Positions 1-9,718 are shown, counted from the first letter of the stretch. The stretch: 64,000 nt of DNA from CAVRZJ01 sp964594125 (GCA_964594125.1 CAZQLL010000008.1:62001-126000); one strand, 5' to 3'. Numbers and translations: made by a program. Notes: generated from the letters alone by a model not told the origin.

Positions 1-508
1 GCCCCGGTCCGATCTTCAGCTTGACCCGCCCGTAGCCCTGCGCGAGGTACCCCGCGATCACGCCGGGCAGCGCCGCCTCGTCCTGGATACCGATGCTGAT
101 GCCGGTCGTCACGCGCGCCTTCGCGCCCCCGGGGTACGGCGCCGCGAGCTTGGCCGCGAACGACACCCCGTCGCGCTTCGCGATCAGGTCCCACGCCGCC
201 ATGTCGAGCATCGAGCGCGCGAACGGGTGGCCGCGCACGTGGCGCAGCAGCGGCTCGACGTCCTCCGGCTCGGCGATGTCGCGGCCGAGCAGACCGGGGA
301 TCAGCAGGTCCGCGGCCACGTGCCACGCGGTCCTCAGCGTCTCGTAGTGGTACCCCTCGATGATCGGGCACTCGCCCCACCCCTCGAGCCCCTCGGCGTG
401 CACCACCGCGAAGAGGCCTTCGCGGCGCGTCTGGACGCCGAAGCTGACCGCCAGCGGCACCCGCAGCGGCATGCCGTAGTGGATCAGGTCGACGCGCTCG
501 ATCCTCAC
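1..508 (-). CDS. Enolase-superfamily enzyme, OSBS / N-acylamino acid racemase type (partial)
   Basis: Only the first 169 residues are inside the window; the 3' part lies beyond base 1. The N-terminal capping domain reads like the o-succinylbenzoate synthase / N-acylamino acid racemase / dipeptide epimerase branch of the enolase superfamily, including GWGECP and a SMLDMAAWDL stretch. A VKLKIGPG segment at the window edge carries the K-x-K motif whose second lysine is the catalytic base in this family. The metal-binding Asp/Glu residues are not visible. The GTG start at 508 overlaps the upstream stop as GTGA, so translation is probably coupled. No menaquinone genes are nearby, and the peptidase neighbours favour amino-acid racemisation or epimerisation over OSBS activity; that choice is inference. 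Confidence 0.8.
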   Translation of the reverse strand, partial: MRIERVDLIHYGMPLRVPLAVSFGVQTRREGLFAVVHAEGLEGWGECPIIEGYHYETLRTAWHVAADLLIPGLLGRDIAEPEDVEPLLRHVRGHPFARSMLDMAAWDLIAKRDGVSFAAKLAAPYPGGAKARVTTGISIGIQDEAALPGVIAGYLAQGYGRVKLKIGPG

Positions 509-1869
509 CGTGCCCCCGAACCGGCGCCCGGCCCGAGCCGGGCGCCGTCACGGTCGACGCGCTCCCGCACGTCCGCCCCGCCGAGCGCCCGGGGCTCGCA
601 CCCGGCCTCGAGGCACATCGCCGCGGCGTGGCCGATCGCGTGACCGTAGGCGAAGCACTGCGCGGTCACGCGCGCCGACGCCACCGCTTCGTGCTCCGCC
701 GAGAGGCAGCGGCCGGCGACCAACAGCGACTCGCCGCGCTCCGGCACGAAACACTCGTACGGCACCTCGTAGAAGTCGTCGAGGAGCCAGGCGACGTGCG
801 GCTTCTCGCCGCTGTGCAGCTCGATCGGCCACGGCGAGCGGGCGATGCCGCCAGCGAACTTCGCGCCGCGCAGCACGTCGGCATTGCTGAGGCGCAGGGC
901 GCCCTGCACCTGCCGCGTCTGGCGTACGCCGACCTGGACGCCGGTGTCGTTCACCCAGCTCGCCTCGCACCCCGCGACGTGATCGCGGAAGAACCGCCAG
1001 TACTCGCGCACCTGGCGGCGCCCCTCGCTCTCCGCGTCACTGAAGTCCTGGGCGGACAGCGTGTTCAGCTCACGCCCGTCGGGCCCGAGGACACGGGTGC
1101 AGTTGCACAGCAGCTCCCCCTGGCGCGTGGTGGTGAACACCCACACCTTGGCGCGCGGCAGGAAGTACCCGTTCCCGTGACAGCGGCGCAGCAGCTCGGA
1201 GAAGTGCTCCGGCATGATCGTGTCGTCGCCGTAGGCGGCCAGGAAGCGCGCCGTGTCGACCCCGCCGAGGCGGAAGATCATCGTCGGGTTCTGCACGCGC
1301 CCGCGGTCGCCGACGAACGACGGCAGGCCCGCCATAGCGACGACATCGGCGTCGCCGCTGGCGTCGATCGTGATCCGCGCGCGCAGCTCGAGCGGGCCCT
1401 GCTTGGTGTATGCCGTGACGCCCGCGACGCGGTCGCCCTCGACCAGCGCTCCGGCAGCCGCGGCGTGGAAGACCACCCTGACGCCGGCATCGCGAAGCAC
1501 CTGATCGGCCGCTTCGCGCCAGACCAGCGGGTCGTGCACGCGAGTGAAGGTCTTGCCGTAGCGCACCGGTGGCCCGAGCCCGCCACGGCTTTCGAGCAGC
1601 CGCACGAACTCGTCGGCGAAACCGAAGACCACCTGCTCTGGTGGCCTCTTCGGGTCAGCGCTGGCGGCGTAGAGGCCGCACACCGTGCCCGACATCCCGG
1701 CCACCGCGCCGCCGCCGCAGAACCCGTAGCGCTCGACCAGCGTGACCTGCAACCCGCAGCGCGCCGCGGTCGCGGCGGCCGCCACGCCCGCCGCGCCTCC
1801 GCCGACCACCGCGACGTCGGTTTCGAGCCGCAGCGCCGGACGTCGGTCCACGCACTCAGGTCTCACCAC
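505..1869 (-). CDS. FAD-dependent oxidoreductase
   Basis: 454 residues. A dinucleotide-binding fold lies at the N-terminus, with VVGGGAAG at about residues 21-28 (GxGxxG), an acidic strand end (LVER), and a second FAD motif, IDASGDADV, near residue 166. This combination marks the FAD-dependent oxidoreductase family (PF12831-like). The substrate cannot be read from the sequence; the family acts on varied amine, acid and thiol substrates. There is no signal peptide, so it is probably cytoplasmic. The start is GTG at 1869 or 1866, overlapping the end of the upstream enolase-superfamily gene by about 14 bp. Its stop overlaps the start of the next gene by 4 bp. It lies between two enolase-superfamily genes, so it may oxidise a racemised or rearranged product. 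Confidence 0.8.
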   Translation of the reverse strand: MVRPECVDRRPALRLETDVAVVGGGAAGVAAAATAARCGLQVTLVERYGFCGGGAVAGMSGTVCGLYAASADPKRPPEQVVFGFADEFVRLLESRGGLGPPVRYGKTFTRVHDPLVWREAADQVLRDAGVRVVFHAAAAGALVEGDRVAGVTAYTKQGPLELRARITIDASGDADVVAMAGLPSFVGDRGRVQNPTMIFRLGGVDTARFLAAYGDDTIMPEHFSELLRRCHGNGYFLPRAKVWVFTTTRQGELLCNCTRVLGPDGRELNTLSAQDFSDAESEGRRQVREYWRFFRDHVAGCEASWVNDTGVQVGVRQTRQVQGALRLSNADVLRGAKFAGGIARSPWPIELHSGEKPHVAWLLDDFYEVPYECFVPERGESLLVAGRCLSAEHEAVASARVTAQCFAYGHAIGHAAAMCLEAGCEPRALGGADVRERVDRDGARLGPGAGSGAR

Positions 1870-2971
1870 CCCTCCCCTTGCCGCTCGCCGCGAGCACGGC
1901 CTCCATCGTCACGCCCCACCCCGGCGCGTCCGGCAGGTGCAGCGATCCGTCGCGCAGCAGGGCACGCCAGACGGGCTCGTGGCCGGGCGAGTGCAGCGGA
2001 AGCTCGAGCTCGGCCGCGTTTGGGGCGAGCGCCGCGGCGTGCAGCGACGCGAGCGTCGCGACGTCGCCCGACGGGTTGTGCGGCGACACGCGGACGGGAA
2101 ACGGCCGCAGTGCCTCGCACACGGCGACGAGCGGCACAAACCCGCCGACATGCTTGACGTCCGGCATCACCGCGTCCACCCGGCCGCACGCGGCGAGCTC
2201 CACGAAGGGCGCCGCGCCGAAGTGCAGCTCGCCCGCGGCGAGCGGGGTGGCGCTGCGGCGGCGGATCTCGGCGTAGGCTGGGCCGGGAGGGCACGGCGCC
2301 TCGAGCCACTCGAGCGCCAGCGGATCGAGCTCCGGAAGCAGCGCCAGCGCACTCTCCGGCGTAAAGCGCTCGTGGCAGTCGACGCGCAGCGCGACGTCCG
2401 GAAACGCCGCGCGCACCGTGTGCAGCACCTCGAGGCCGCGCCGCGCGACGGCGAGCTGGTCGCCGAGCCGGGTGACCGCCTCGAACGGGGCCACCTTGAC
2501 GCGTCGCACCCCGAGCGCAACGACCCGTTCCACCGCCCGCCGATAGTCGGCGTCGTCGCGGGTCGTCAGCGCCCGGTTGATCGTGACGTAGACCGGGACC
2601 GCCGTTCGCACCGGCTTGGGCGCGAGGAGGCGCCACACCGGCACCCCGGCGCGCCGCGCCGCAAGCTCCCACAGCGCCTGGTCGAGGGCGGAGATCGCGG
2701 TCGCCGTCGGCATGTCACCGGCCGTCGCGAACGGACCACTCTGCAGGGCGAGGATGGCGTCGGGCTCCGGCCGCACGTGCCGCGCGTGGCGCTCGAACAG
2801 CTCCCGCACCCGCGCACCGCACGCCTCGTCGTCGCCCGAGTGCGAGGCCTCGCCGAGCCCGACGTGCGTGCCGTCACCGACGGCGACGACGAGCCAGTCC
2901 CCCTTGAGCGCCAGCGCCGGCCGGTGGCCGTCGGGGTCCGGGATCGTCACGACCCGCAGGTCGAGCGTCAC
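1856..2971 (-). CDS. Mandelate racemase / muconate lactonizing-type enolase-superfamily enzyme
   Basis: 371 residues from a GTG at 2971 that forms a GTGA overlap with the preceding amidohydrolase stop; the longer upstream reading is antisense-like Arg/Ala-rich sequence and was not used. The barrel ligands are visible: VDCHERF (Asp about 197), LEWLEAP (Glu about 222), AAGELHF (Glu about 248), plus PDVKHVGG with a lysine near 271. VRRVKVAPFE is where the first catalytic lysine normally sits. Family members abstract the alpha proton of carboxylates and perform racemisation, epimerisation or dehydration. Given the neighbouring peptidases, a dipeptide or amino-acid-derived substrate is a reasonable guess, but a sugar-acid dehydratase cannot be excluded. 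Confidence 0.8.
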   Translation of the reverse strand: MTLDLRVVTIPDPDGHRPALALKGDWLVVAVGDGTHVGLGEASHSGDDEACGARVRELFERHARHVRPEPDAILALQSGPFATAGDMPTATAISALDQALWELAARRAGVPVWRLLAPKPVRTAVPVYVTINRALTTRDDADYRRAVERVVALGVRRVKVAPFEAVTRLGDQLAVARRGLEVLHTVRAAFPDVALRVDCHERFTPESALALLPELDPLALEWLEAPCPPGPAYAEIRRRSATPLAAGELHFGAAPFVELAACGRVDAVMPDVKHVGGFVPLVAVCEALRPFPVRVSPHNPSGDVATLASLHAAALAPNAAELELPLHSPGHEPVWRALLRDGSLHLPDAPGWGVTMEAVLAASGKGRGGET

Positions 2972-4215
2972 GCCGCCCCCCGAATGTCCTTGACCACCTC
3001 GCCGCCCTTCATCACCAGCGTCATGGTGCGGCTGTCGCGCAGCGCGGCGATGTCGTGCAGCGGGTCGGCCGTGGTGATGACGAGATCGGCCAGCTTCCCC
3101 GGCTCCAGCGTGCCGAGCCGGTCGCCCCAGCCGAGGCACGCGGCCGCCGTGCCGGTGGCGGCGACGATCGCGTCCATCGGCGACATCCCAGCGCGCGTCA
3201 TCAGCTCCAGCTCGCGCAGGTTTTCGCCGTGCGGGAACACGGCAGCGTCGGTGCCGAAGGCGATCCTGACGCCGGCGGCGTGCGCCCGCGCGAATGCCGC
3301 GAGCGACCGGCCGGTGAGCTCGCGCGCCTTCTCCAGCACGCTCTCCGGGAGGGATCCCGTCCGCTCGCCCAGCTCGAGCACCGCGAACCCCGCGGAGAGC
3401 GTCGGCACGAGATAGGTACCGTGCTCGAGCATGAGGTCGAGCCCCTCGTCATCGACGAAGACGCCGTGCTCAATCGAGTGCACGCCGGCACGCACCGCGT
3501 TGGCGATCCCCTCGGCGCCGATCGCGTGCGCCATCACCTTGCGGTTGCCCCGGTACCGCGCCTCCTGCACGCACACGGCGATCTCCTCGGGCGAGAACTG
3601 CGTGTACTCGGGGCGATCGGTCGGGCTGAGCACGCCACCCGAGGTGCAGATCTTGATCACGTCGGCGCCGGCCAGCAGCACCTCGCGGACGCGCTTGCGC
3701 ACCTCGTCGACGCCGTCGCAGATGGCGTCCGGCCTGCCCGGGTACGGCGGTGTCTTGGGGGTCACGCCGACCGGGAAGCGGTGGTCGAAGTGGCCGCCGC
3801 TGGGCGAGAGCGGCGTGACGCAGATCTGCAGCCGCGGCCCGGGGACGACGCCGGTCTCGACTGCCACGCGGGTGCCGAGGTCGGCGCCGCCGGCGTCGCG
3901 CACCGTTGTCACGCCGGCGTCCAGCGTCCGCCGCATGTAGCGCACCGAGTTGTAGAAGTTGAGCGACAGCGGGCGGCGCATCTGCGCCTCGACGCTCGCG
4001 ACCTCCCAGGTGACGTGCGCGTGGCAGTCGATGAACCCGGGCAGGATCCAGCCGCCCCGCGCGTCGATCCGCTCGGCGTCCTCGCCGTCGGCGGCTCTCA
4101 CTCCGTCCCCGGCGGCGACGACGCGGCCGCCGCGGACCAGCACGGCGGCGCCGGGGACCGGAGGCCGGCCCGTGCCGTCGATCAGCGTGCCGTTGTGCAC
4201 GAATGTGCTCCTCAT
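2968..4215 (-). CDS. Metal-dependent amidohydrolase, prolidase/imidazolonepropionase-like
   Basis: 415 residues. Subtype-I amidohydrolase: CHAHVTW near residue 62 (HxH metal ligands), VIKICTSGG near 187 (lysine expected to be carbamylated and to bridge two metals), MAHAIG near 228 and IEHGVF near 248 (two more His ligands), FGTDAAVF near 322 (catalytic Asp). The C-terminus returns to the small beta domain (GTLEPGKLADLV). Close relatives are Xaa-Pro or Xaa-Arg/Lys dipeptidases. The ATG at 4215 overlaps the serine-hydrolase stop as ATGA. No signal peptide is seen, so hydrolysis of imported dipeptides in the cytoplasm is likely; exact specificity is not visible. Confidence 0.85.
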   Translation of the reverse strand: MRSTFVHNGTLIDGTGRPPVPGAAVLVRGGRVVAAGDGVRAADGEDAERIDARGGWILPGFIDCHAHVTWEVASVEAQMRRPLSLNFYNSVRYMRRTLDAGVTTVRDAGGADLGTRVAVETGVVPGPRLQICVTPLSPSGGHFDHRFPVGVTPKTPPYPGRPDAICDGVDEVRKRVREVLLAGADVIKICTSGGVLSPTDRPEYTQFSPEEIAVCVQEARYRGNRKVMAHAIGAEGIANAVRAGVHSIEHGVFVDDEGLDLMLEHGTYLVPTLSAGFAVLELGERTGSLPESVLEKARELTGRSLAAFARAHAAGVRIAFGTDAAVFPHGENLRELELMTRAGMSPMDAIVAATGTAAACLGWGDRLGTLEPGKLADLVITTADPLHDIAALRDSRTMTLVMKGGEVVKDIRGAA

Positions 4216-5675
4216 GACTCCTCCCTGTGCCGGAAGACGCGCGGGATCTGCCAGCGCAGCAGCGCAACCGCGCTCGCCCGGCCGCCAGACACCGTGAACT
4301 CCAGCGCAGTCGGCAGGCCCGCCCGCCACTCGGGGTGCGTGAACCGCACGGCGAAGCGGTGACCGCCCGCGGGCTCCAGCGTGAACTCCCAGCGATGGCC
4401 GTCGCGCAGGCAGCCGGTCAGCACGTCGCCTTCGCGCTCGATCACCAGCGGGCCGTCGGCCGGGTGGTCGTAGACGCCCTCGTACACGGCGAGCCGCTCC
4501 GGCCGACCGGACGGTCCGACGGGCGCCGGCGGCGGGGCGATGCGCGCGACCGCGGCCGCGACGTACGCCGCCCAGTCGCGCGCCGGCAGGCCGAGCAGGT
4601 GCGCGGCGACCGCGTAGGCGACCGCCACCGGGACGTGGCCCGCCAGGTTCGCGCACACCGCCACGCCGATCCCCGACCGCGGCAGCAGCAGCGCCATCGC
4701 GGCGCAGCCGAGGTCGTTCCCCGAGTGACACACCAGCGGGTGCCCCTCGAAGTCGGAGACCGCCCAGCCGAGCGCGTAGGCGCCCATGCGCGCGTCCGGG
4801 TAGAACAGCCCGACGAACTCCTCGCCGGGACGGCCGAGGGCGTGCGGCCGGTGCGTCTCGCCGAGGGCATCGGCGGGTACAACGCAGGTGCCGTCCACCC
4901 CGCCCCGGTCGAGGTGGAAGCGCAGCCACTGCACCGCGTCGCTACCGGAGACCACCATGCCGCCGGCGCCGAGGTAGAGGTCGGTGAACACCGCGTCGAC
5001 GGGCACGACCTCGCCGCCGATCGGGCAGTGCCAGCCGGCGATGTCACCGAGTTCGGCGCGTGCCGCCGCACCTCCGGAGGTAGAGGTCATGCCGAGCGGC
5101 GCGAGGATCCGTTCGCGCAGGGCCGGGAGGAAACCCCGGCCGGTGACGCGGCCGACCGCCACCGCGTTGGCAACGTGGCCGGCGTTGACGTAGGTGAAGC
5201 GGTCGCGGAACGGGTACAGCGGCGCCGTGTGGCGCAGGCCGCGGAGGACCCGCTCGGCGCCGATCTCGGGCGCGAAGCCGAACTCGGTGAGCCCGACCCG
5301 CGGCAGCCCGAGGCGGTTCGCCGAGAGGTCGCGGAGCGTCGCCATCCGGGTGATCGCGGGGTCGTACAGCGCGAGCTCCGGCACCCAGTGCGAGATCGGG
5401 TCGTCCCAGGCAACAAGGCCGTCGGCGACCAGCGAGGCCACGGTGGCAGACACGAACGCCTTCGAGCACGAGCCGACGTTGAAGCCGGTGCCGGCGGTGA
5501 CCGGAGCACCGGTGGTCAGCGACGCGACGCCGGAGGCGTGGTGGTAGCCGGTGTCGTCGACGACGACTGCGATCGAGGCGCCGGGCACCCGGGCGGCGCG
5601 CAACATCGCGTCGCACAGCGTCGGCAGCGCAGCGTCGAGGACGCCGAGCGGCTCCGGGGTCGGGGCGCTCGCCAT
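4212..5675 (-). CDS. Serine hydrolase, beta-lactamase / D-aminopeptidase (S12) family
   Basis: 487 residues. The penicillin-recognising fold is shown by GSCSKAF near residue 68 (S-x-x-K nucleophile and general base), FTYVNAG near 162 (Y-x-N) and VCHSGND near 317, where H-S-G replaces the usual K-T-G, as in class-C-like esterases and D-aminopeptidases. A C-terminal lipocalin-like extension (about residues 395-487) is typical of D-aminopeptidase and EstB-like proteins. There is no clear signal peptide; the N-terminus MASAPTPEPLG is short and polar. The start overlaps the upstream M24 peptidase stop as TGATG. In this cluster a peptidase with tolerance for D-residues fits, but esterase activity is possible. 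Confidence 0.82.
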   Translation of the reverse strand: MASAPTPEPLGVLDAALPTLCDAMLRAARVPGASIAVVVDDTGYHHASGVASLTTGAPVTAGTGFNVGSCSKAFVSATVASLVADGLVAWDDPISHWVPELALYDPAITRMATLRDLSANRLGLPRVGLTEFGFAPEIGAERVLRGLRHTAPLYPFRDRFTYVNAGHVANAVAVGRVTGRGFLPALRERILAPLGMTSTSGGAAARAELGDIAGWHCPIGGEVVPVDAVFTDLYLGAGGMVVSGSDAVQWLRFHLDRGGVDGTCVVPADALGETHRPHALGRPGEEFVGLFYPDARMGAYALGWAVSDFEGHPLVCHSGNDLGCAAMALLLPRSGIGVAVCANLAGHVPVAVAYAVAAHLLGLPARDWAAYVAAAVARIAPPPAPVGPSGRPERLAVYEGVYDHPADGPLVIEREGDVLTGCLRDGHRWEFTLEPAGGHRFAVRFTHPEWRAGLPTALEFTVSGGRASAVALLRWQIPRVFRHREES

Positions 5676-7507
5676 CAGCCGCGGGCCGCTCTCCGGCGCC
5701 GCCGCGCCGGCGGCGCGCCGGTGAACGCGGCGACGAGCCTGTCCAGCCACGCCGCCGCCTCGCCATCGAGCGACGGCCGGAGCGCCTCCCGGACCGCGAG
5801 GTGGTACTCCGCGAGCCAGCGCCTCTCCTCGTCCGACAGAAGCTCGAAGTCGACGAGGTTCGGATCGATCGGCAGCCGCGAGATGGTGTCGAACTCCAGG
5901 TAGCCGTCGATCTGCGACGCGACCACGACCATGTGGCTCTCGATGCGGACGCCGAAGTCGCCGGGAGCGTAGTACGCCGGCTCGTTCGACAGGATCATCC
6001 CCTCCTCGAGCGGCAGGTTCAGCGGCGAGAGGGGGTCCTTGGTGAAGGCGGGCCCCTCGTGGATGTTGAGGTAGCTGCCGACGCCGTGACCGGTGCCGTG
6101 CCCGTAATCCATCCCGTGGGCCCAGAGGAACTGGCGCGCCAGCGGGTCGAGGTGGCCCGACCGCGTCCCCGCGGGGAAGCGGGCGCGCGCCAGCGCGACG
6201 TACCCCTTGAGCACGAGCGTGTGCGCGAGGACGTGGCGGGGCGCCGGCGTGCCGACCGCCATGGTCAGGGTGTTGTCGGTCGAGCCGCCGAGGTACTGAC
6301 CGCCGGAGTCCATCCAGTAGATCGGGTGCTCGTTGACGACGCGCTCGGTGTGCGGCCGCGGCACGTAGTGCGGCAGGGCGCCGCTGGGTCCGCTTGCCGA
6401 GAGCAGCGGCATCGAGGGGCCCTTGCACTCCGGCAGCTTCTCGCGCAGCTCGACGAGCCGCCGCGCGGCGTCGAGCTCGGTGACCCGCCGGCGCTGCACG
6501 GCGCCCGCCAGCCACGCCATGAAGCGGACCACGGCCACGGCGTCGACAACGTGCGCCGCCCGCGCCCACTCGACCTCGCTGGCGTTCTTCCGCCAGCGAC
6601 GGCGCGCGACCGCGTCGTCGTCCACCAGCGCGCCCCCCCCGGCGATCCGCGCCGCGAGGGCGTACGGCGTCCGCCGCAGGTTCGCGGCGATTCGCCGGCC
6701 CGCCGCCCATTCATGGAGGTCGAAGGGAAGTCGCGACGGCGCGACGACCTCCGGCGCGCCGTCGCCGCGCGCCGCGAGCACCTCTGCGACGCGCGACCGC
6801 TCGACGAACCAGGTGACGCCGCCGTCCGCCGCGAGGAGCACCGTGCTGGCACACGACGGGACGACGTGCCACTCGCCGACGCCGGTGCGCAGGTGGCGCT
6901 CGTGCAGGCGCACGTTGAGCAGCCACGCCACGTCGTCGGGGTCCGATACCAGGCACCCGTCCAGCCCGCGGCGCCGAAGGTCGGCGCGCAGCTCGGCGCA
7001 CTTCTCGGCCGCGCTGGCGCCCGCGAAGCGCACGGGGTAGTCGACGTACGTCACGTCCTCCGCCGGGCGCTCGTCGGCCGGCCAGAGGTCGTCGACGGGG
7101 TGACGCTCGAGGAGCTCGACGCGCACGCCGAGCGCCGCCCCCAGCTCGAGCCACGCCTTCACGTCGGGGTACGACTGCAGGCGGGCGTCGACACCCAGCA
7201 CCGCACCCTGCAGCAGGTGCGCCGCCAGCCACTCCTGCCGCGCCTGCGGCGTCGGCGGGAGCACGCTGATGTCCGCGCCCGCCGTCTCCACGCGGCCCTG
7301 CTCGTCGTACCGCCCGTCGAGGAACAGCGCACACGCCTGCCGCGCGACGACGGCGACGCCGGTCGACCCGGTGAACCCCGTCGCCCACGCGAGCCGGCGG
7401 GTGGCCGGCGGCGTGAACTCGCGCAGGAACTCGTCCGTCGACGGCACGACGACGCCGTCGAGCTCCTTGTTGCGCATCCACTCCTGGATCAGCTTCAGGT
7501 GGCTCAC
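5675..7507 (-). CDS. M24-family metallopeptidase (Xaa-Pro aminopeptidase, aminopeptidase P type)
   Basis: 610 residues, the length of the long eukaryote-like aminopeptidase P form with two creatinase-N domains followed by the pita-bread catalytic domain. All five metal ligands are present in order: YWMDSGG (Asp about 402), GSTDNT (Asp about 411), GHGTGHGVG (His about 472), SNEPAYY (Glu about 510) and RIESHM (Glu about 523). It should remove N-terminal residues preceding proline. The GTG start at 7507 is chosen because it is preceded by a GAAGGGG Shine-Dalgarno sequence and opens directly into VSHLKLIQEWM, the conserved N-terminus; the 5' reading beyond it is shadow sequence of the neighbour. 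It lies 17 bp after the M3 peptidase. Confidence 0.92.
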   Translation of the reverse strand: MSHLKLIQEWMRNKELDGVVVPSTDEFLREFTPPATRRLAWATGFTGSTGVAVVARQACALFLDGRYDEQGRVETAGADISVLPPTPQARQEWLAAHLLQGAVLGVDARLQSYPDVKAWLELGAALGVRVELLERHPVDDLWPADERPAEDVTYVDYPVRFAGASAAEKCAELRADLRRRGLDGCLVSDPDDVAWLLNVRLHERHLRTGVGEWHVVPSCASTVLLAADGGVTWFVERSRVAEVLAARGDGAPEVVAPSRLPFDLHEWAAGRRIAANLRRTPYALAARIAGGGALVDDDAVARRRWRKNASEVEWARAAHVVDAVAVVRFMAWLAGAVQRRRVTELDAARRLVELREKLPECKGPSMPLLSASGPSGALPHYVPRPHTERVVNEHPIYWMDSGGQYLGGSTDNTLTMAVGTPAPRHVLAHTLVLKGYVALARARFPAGTRSGHLDPLARQFLWAHGMDYGHGTGHGVGSYLNIHEGPAFTKDPLSPLNLPLEEGMILSNEPAYYAPGDFGVRIESHMVVVASQIDGYLEFDTISRLPIDPNLVDFELLSDEERRWLAEYHLAVREALRPSLDGEAAAWLDRLVAAFTGAPPARRRRRAARG

Positions 7508-7524
7508 GCGATGCCCCTTCCCGC

Positions 7525-9594
7525 TCACGGAGCGGCCTCGAGCCCGTACCGCCGCAGCAGCGCGCCGGGGTCGGGATCGCGGCCCATGAAGGCACGGAAC
7601 GCGTCGTCTGCCGGCACGGTGGCGCCGGCGCCGAGGATCGTGCGGAAGTAGCGGTCGGCAACAGCCGTGTCGTACATCCCGCCGGGCGACGCGGCGAACG
7701 CCGCGGCGACATCGGCCGCCATCACGTCCGCCCACAGGTAGCTGTAGACGCCGGCGGCGTACATGTCGGAGACGGTGTGGTAGGCGTGCGGCATGCGCAG
7801 GGTGAGGTCGCCGGCCGCGGGCATCCCGAGCTCGCGGAGCACCTCCGCCTCGATGTGGCAGGGGTCGAGGTCGCGCCCGTCGGCGAGCAGGTACAGCCGC
7901 ATGTCGACGATAGCCGACGCCAGCAGGTCGACGGTGAGGGTGGTGGTGCGGTCGAAGCGCGCCGCCTGCTCGATCCCGTCGAGGAGGGCCCCCGGCATCG
8001 GCTCGCCCGTACGATGGTGGCGGGCGAACCGGGCGAGCAGCTCGCGGTCGGCGAGCCAGCGCTCGTTGAGCAGCGACGGCAGCTCGACGAAGTCCCACTC
8101 CACCGCCTGGCCGTCGAGCGACGGGAAGCTGCCGGCGTACGAGAGCATGTGGAGCGCGTGCCCGACCTCGTGGAACAGCACGTTGGCGTACTCCCACGGG
8201 AGCAGCACCGGCTCGCCCGGCGCCGGCTGCGGCACGCCGGAGAAGACGCAGGAGAGAGGCAGCACCCGGCCGCGAAACGTCTCGGCCGAGCGCAGCACCT
8301 GCTGCCACGAGCCGCGCGCCTTCCCCTCGCGGTGCATGAGGTCGAGCCAGAGGACGCCGACGGGCTGACCGGCACGGCTCACCTCCCAGGCGCGCACGTC
8401 GGGGTGCCACACCGGGGCCTGCGCCAGCGGCGTGAACGCGTGGCCGTACAGCCGCCCCGCCGCCCAGAACATCGCCGCGAGCACCGATTCGAGCTCGAGG
8501 TGCTCGCGCAGCGCCTCGGCACCCACCCCGAAGCGCGACCGCCGCAGCTTCTCGGCGTAGTACAGGCGGTCCCACGGCGCCAGGGTGATGCCGGCCCCCT
8601 CGGCGTCGGCGAGCGCCTGCAGCTCGGCGATCTGCGCCTGCGTCGTGGCGAGCACCGGCGCCCAGACGCGCATCATCAGGTCGAGCGCCGCCTCCGGCGT
8701 GCGGGCCATCCGGTCCGCGGTCGCGAGGTGCGCGTACGTCGGGTAGCCGAGCAGGCGCGCCTTCTCGCCGCGCAGCCGGACGATCTCGGCGATCAGCGGC
8801 CGGTTGTCGTGGGGTCCGGGGTTTGCGCCGCGCGAGCTCCACATCCGCCACGCGCGCTCGCGCAGCGAGCGGTGCGGCGAACCCGTGAGGACGCTCCACA
8901 CCGCCGGGCGCGTGTTGGCGATCGCCCACCGGTCGGCATGCCCCTTGGCAGCCGCGGCGGCCGCCGCCGCCGCGCGGGCGCTCTCGGTGAGCCCCGCGAG
9001 CCCCGCCTCGTCCGCGAGCAGCACGTACCCCGCGTCCTGCTCGGCGATCAGGTTCGCGTTGAACGTCGCGAAGAGCCGCGCGATGCGGCCGTTGATCTCG
9101 GCCAGGCGCGCTTTCGCCGCCGGCGGCAGCCCCGCGCCGCGGCGCTGCAGGCGCTCGCGCAGCCTGGCGGCGAGGCGGCGCTCCTCGGGCAGGAGGCCCG
9201 CGCGCTCACTCGCCGCGTGCACCGCCTCGACGCGCGCGACCAACGTCTCGTCGTGCGCGATCTCGTCCTCGAGCGCCGGCTTGAGCGGCGCCACCCGCTG
9301 CTGCACCGCGCGCATCTCCTCGCCCGACATGACACTCGAGAAAACGGTCAGCAGGGTCTCGACGCGGGCGAGCTCGCGCCCCGCGTCCTCGAGCGCGGCG
9401 ACCGTGTTGGCGAACGTCGGCGGCTCGGGCTCGGCGGCGATCGCGCGCACCTCGGCGCTCTTGCGCTCGACCGCGATCTCGTACGCCCGCTCGATTTCCT
9501 CGGGCGTCGCGCGGTCGAACGGCGGGAGGCCGCCGTACGGTCCGCTCCACGGCGCGAGCAGCCTCTCGCTCCCGGTTGTCGTGGGATCCGTCAT
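7525..9594 (-). CDS. M3-family metallopeptidase (oligopeptidase A / peptidyl-dipeptidase Dcp type)
   Basis: 689 residues, normal for cytosolic M3 oligopeptidases. FHEVGHALH near residue 476 supplies the HExxH zinc site, and the third ligand Glu lies in DFVELPS near 505. The rest is the expected helical peptidase M3 fold, ending with the conserved AYHTVSDMYAAGVYSYLWADV region. The ATG at 9594 is preceded by GGGAGGG about six bases upstream. No signal peptide is present, so it cleaves imported oligopeptides in the cytoplasm. The following 124 bp up to the next gene contain no recognisable gene. Confidence 0.92.
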   Translation of the reverse strand: MTDPTTTGSERLLAPWSGPYGGLPPFDRATPEEIERAYEIAVERKSAEVRAIAAEPEPPTFANTVAALEDAGRELARVETLLTVFSSVMSGEEMRAVQQRVAPLKPALEDEIAHDETLVARVEAVHAASERAGLLPEERRLAARLRERLQRRGAGLPPAAKARLAEINGRIARLFATFNANLIAEQDAGYVLLADEAGLAGLTESARAAAAAAAAAKGHADRWAIANTRPAVWSVLTGSPHRSLRERAWRMWSSRGANPGPHDNRPLIAEIVRLRGEKARLLGYPTYAHLATADRMARTPEAALDLMMRVWAPVLATTQAQIAELQALADAEGAGITLAPWDRLYYAEKLRRSRFGVGAEALREHLELESVLAAMFWAAGRLYGHAFTPLAQAPVWHPDVRAWEVSRAGQPVGVLWLDLMHREGKARGSWQQVLRSAETFRGRVLPLSCVFSGVPQPAPGEPVLLPWEYANVLFHEVGHALHMLSYAGSFPSLDGQAVEWDFVELPSLLNERWLADRELLARFARHHRTGEPMPGALLDGIEQAARFDRTTTLTVDLLASAIVDMRLYLLADGRDLDPCHIEAEVLRELGMPAAGDLTLRMPHAYHTVSDMYAAGVYSYLWADVMAADVAAAFAASPGGMYDTAVADRYFRTILGAGATVPADDAFRAFMGRDPDPGALLRRYGLEAAP

Positions 9595-9718
9595 GCCAGC
9601 CCTCCCGACCGCCAGCGTCCGCGTCTTTGACCTTTCGCCGTCGCGCGCCACGGTGCCGCGGACCGCCCGCGATGCCTGACTTCGTGTCGGCGTGCGGGCC
9701 GGGAGGTGACAACGGCAC

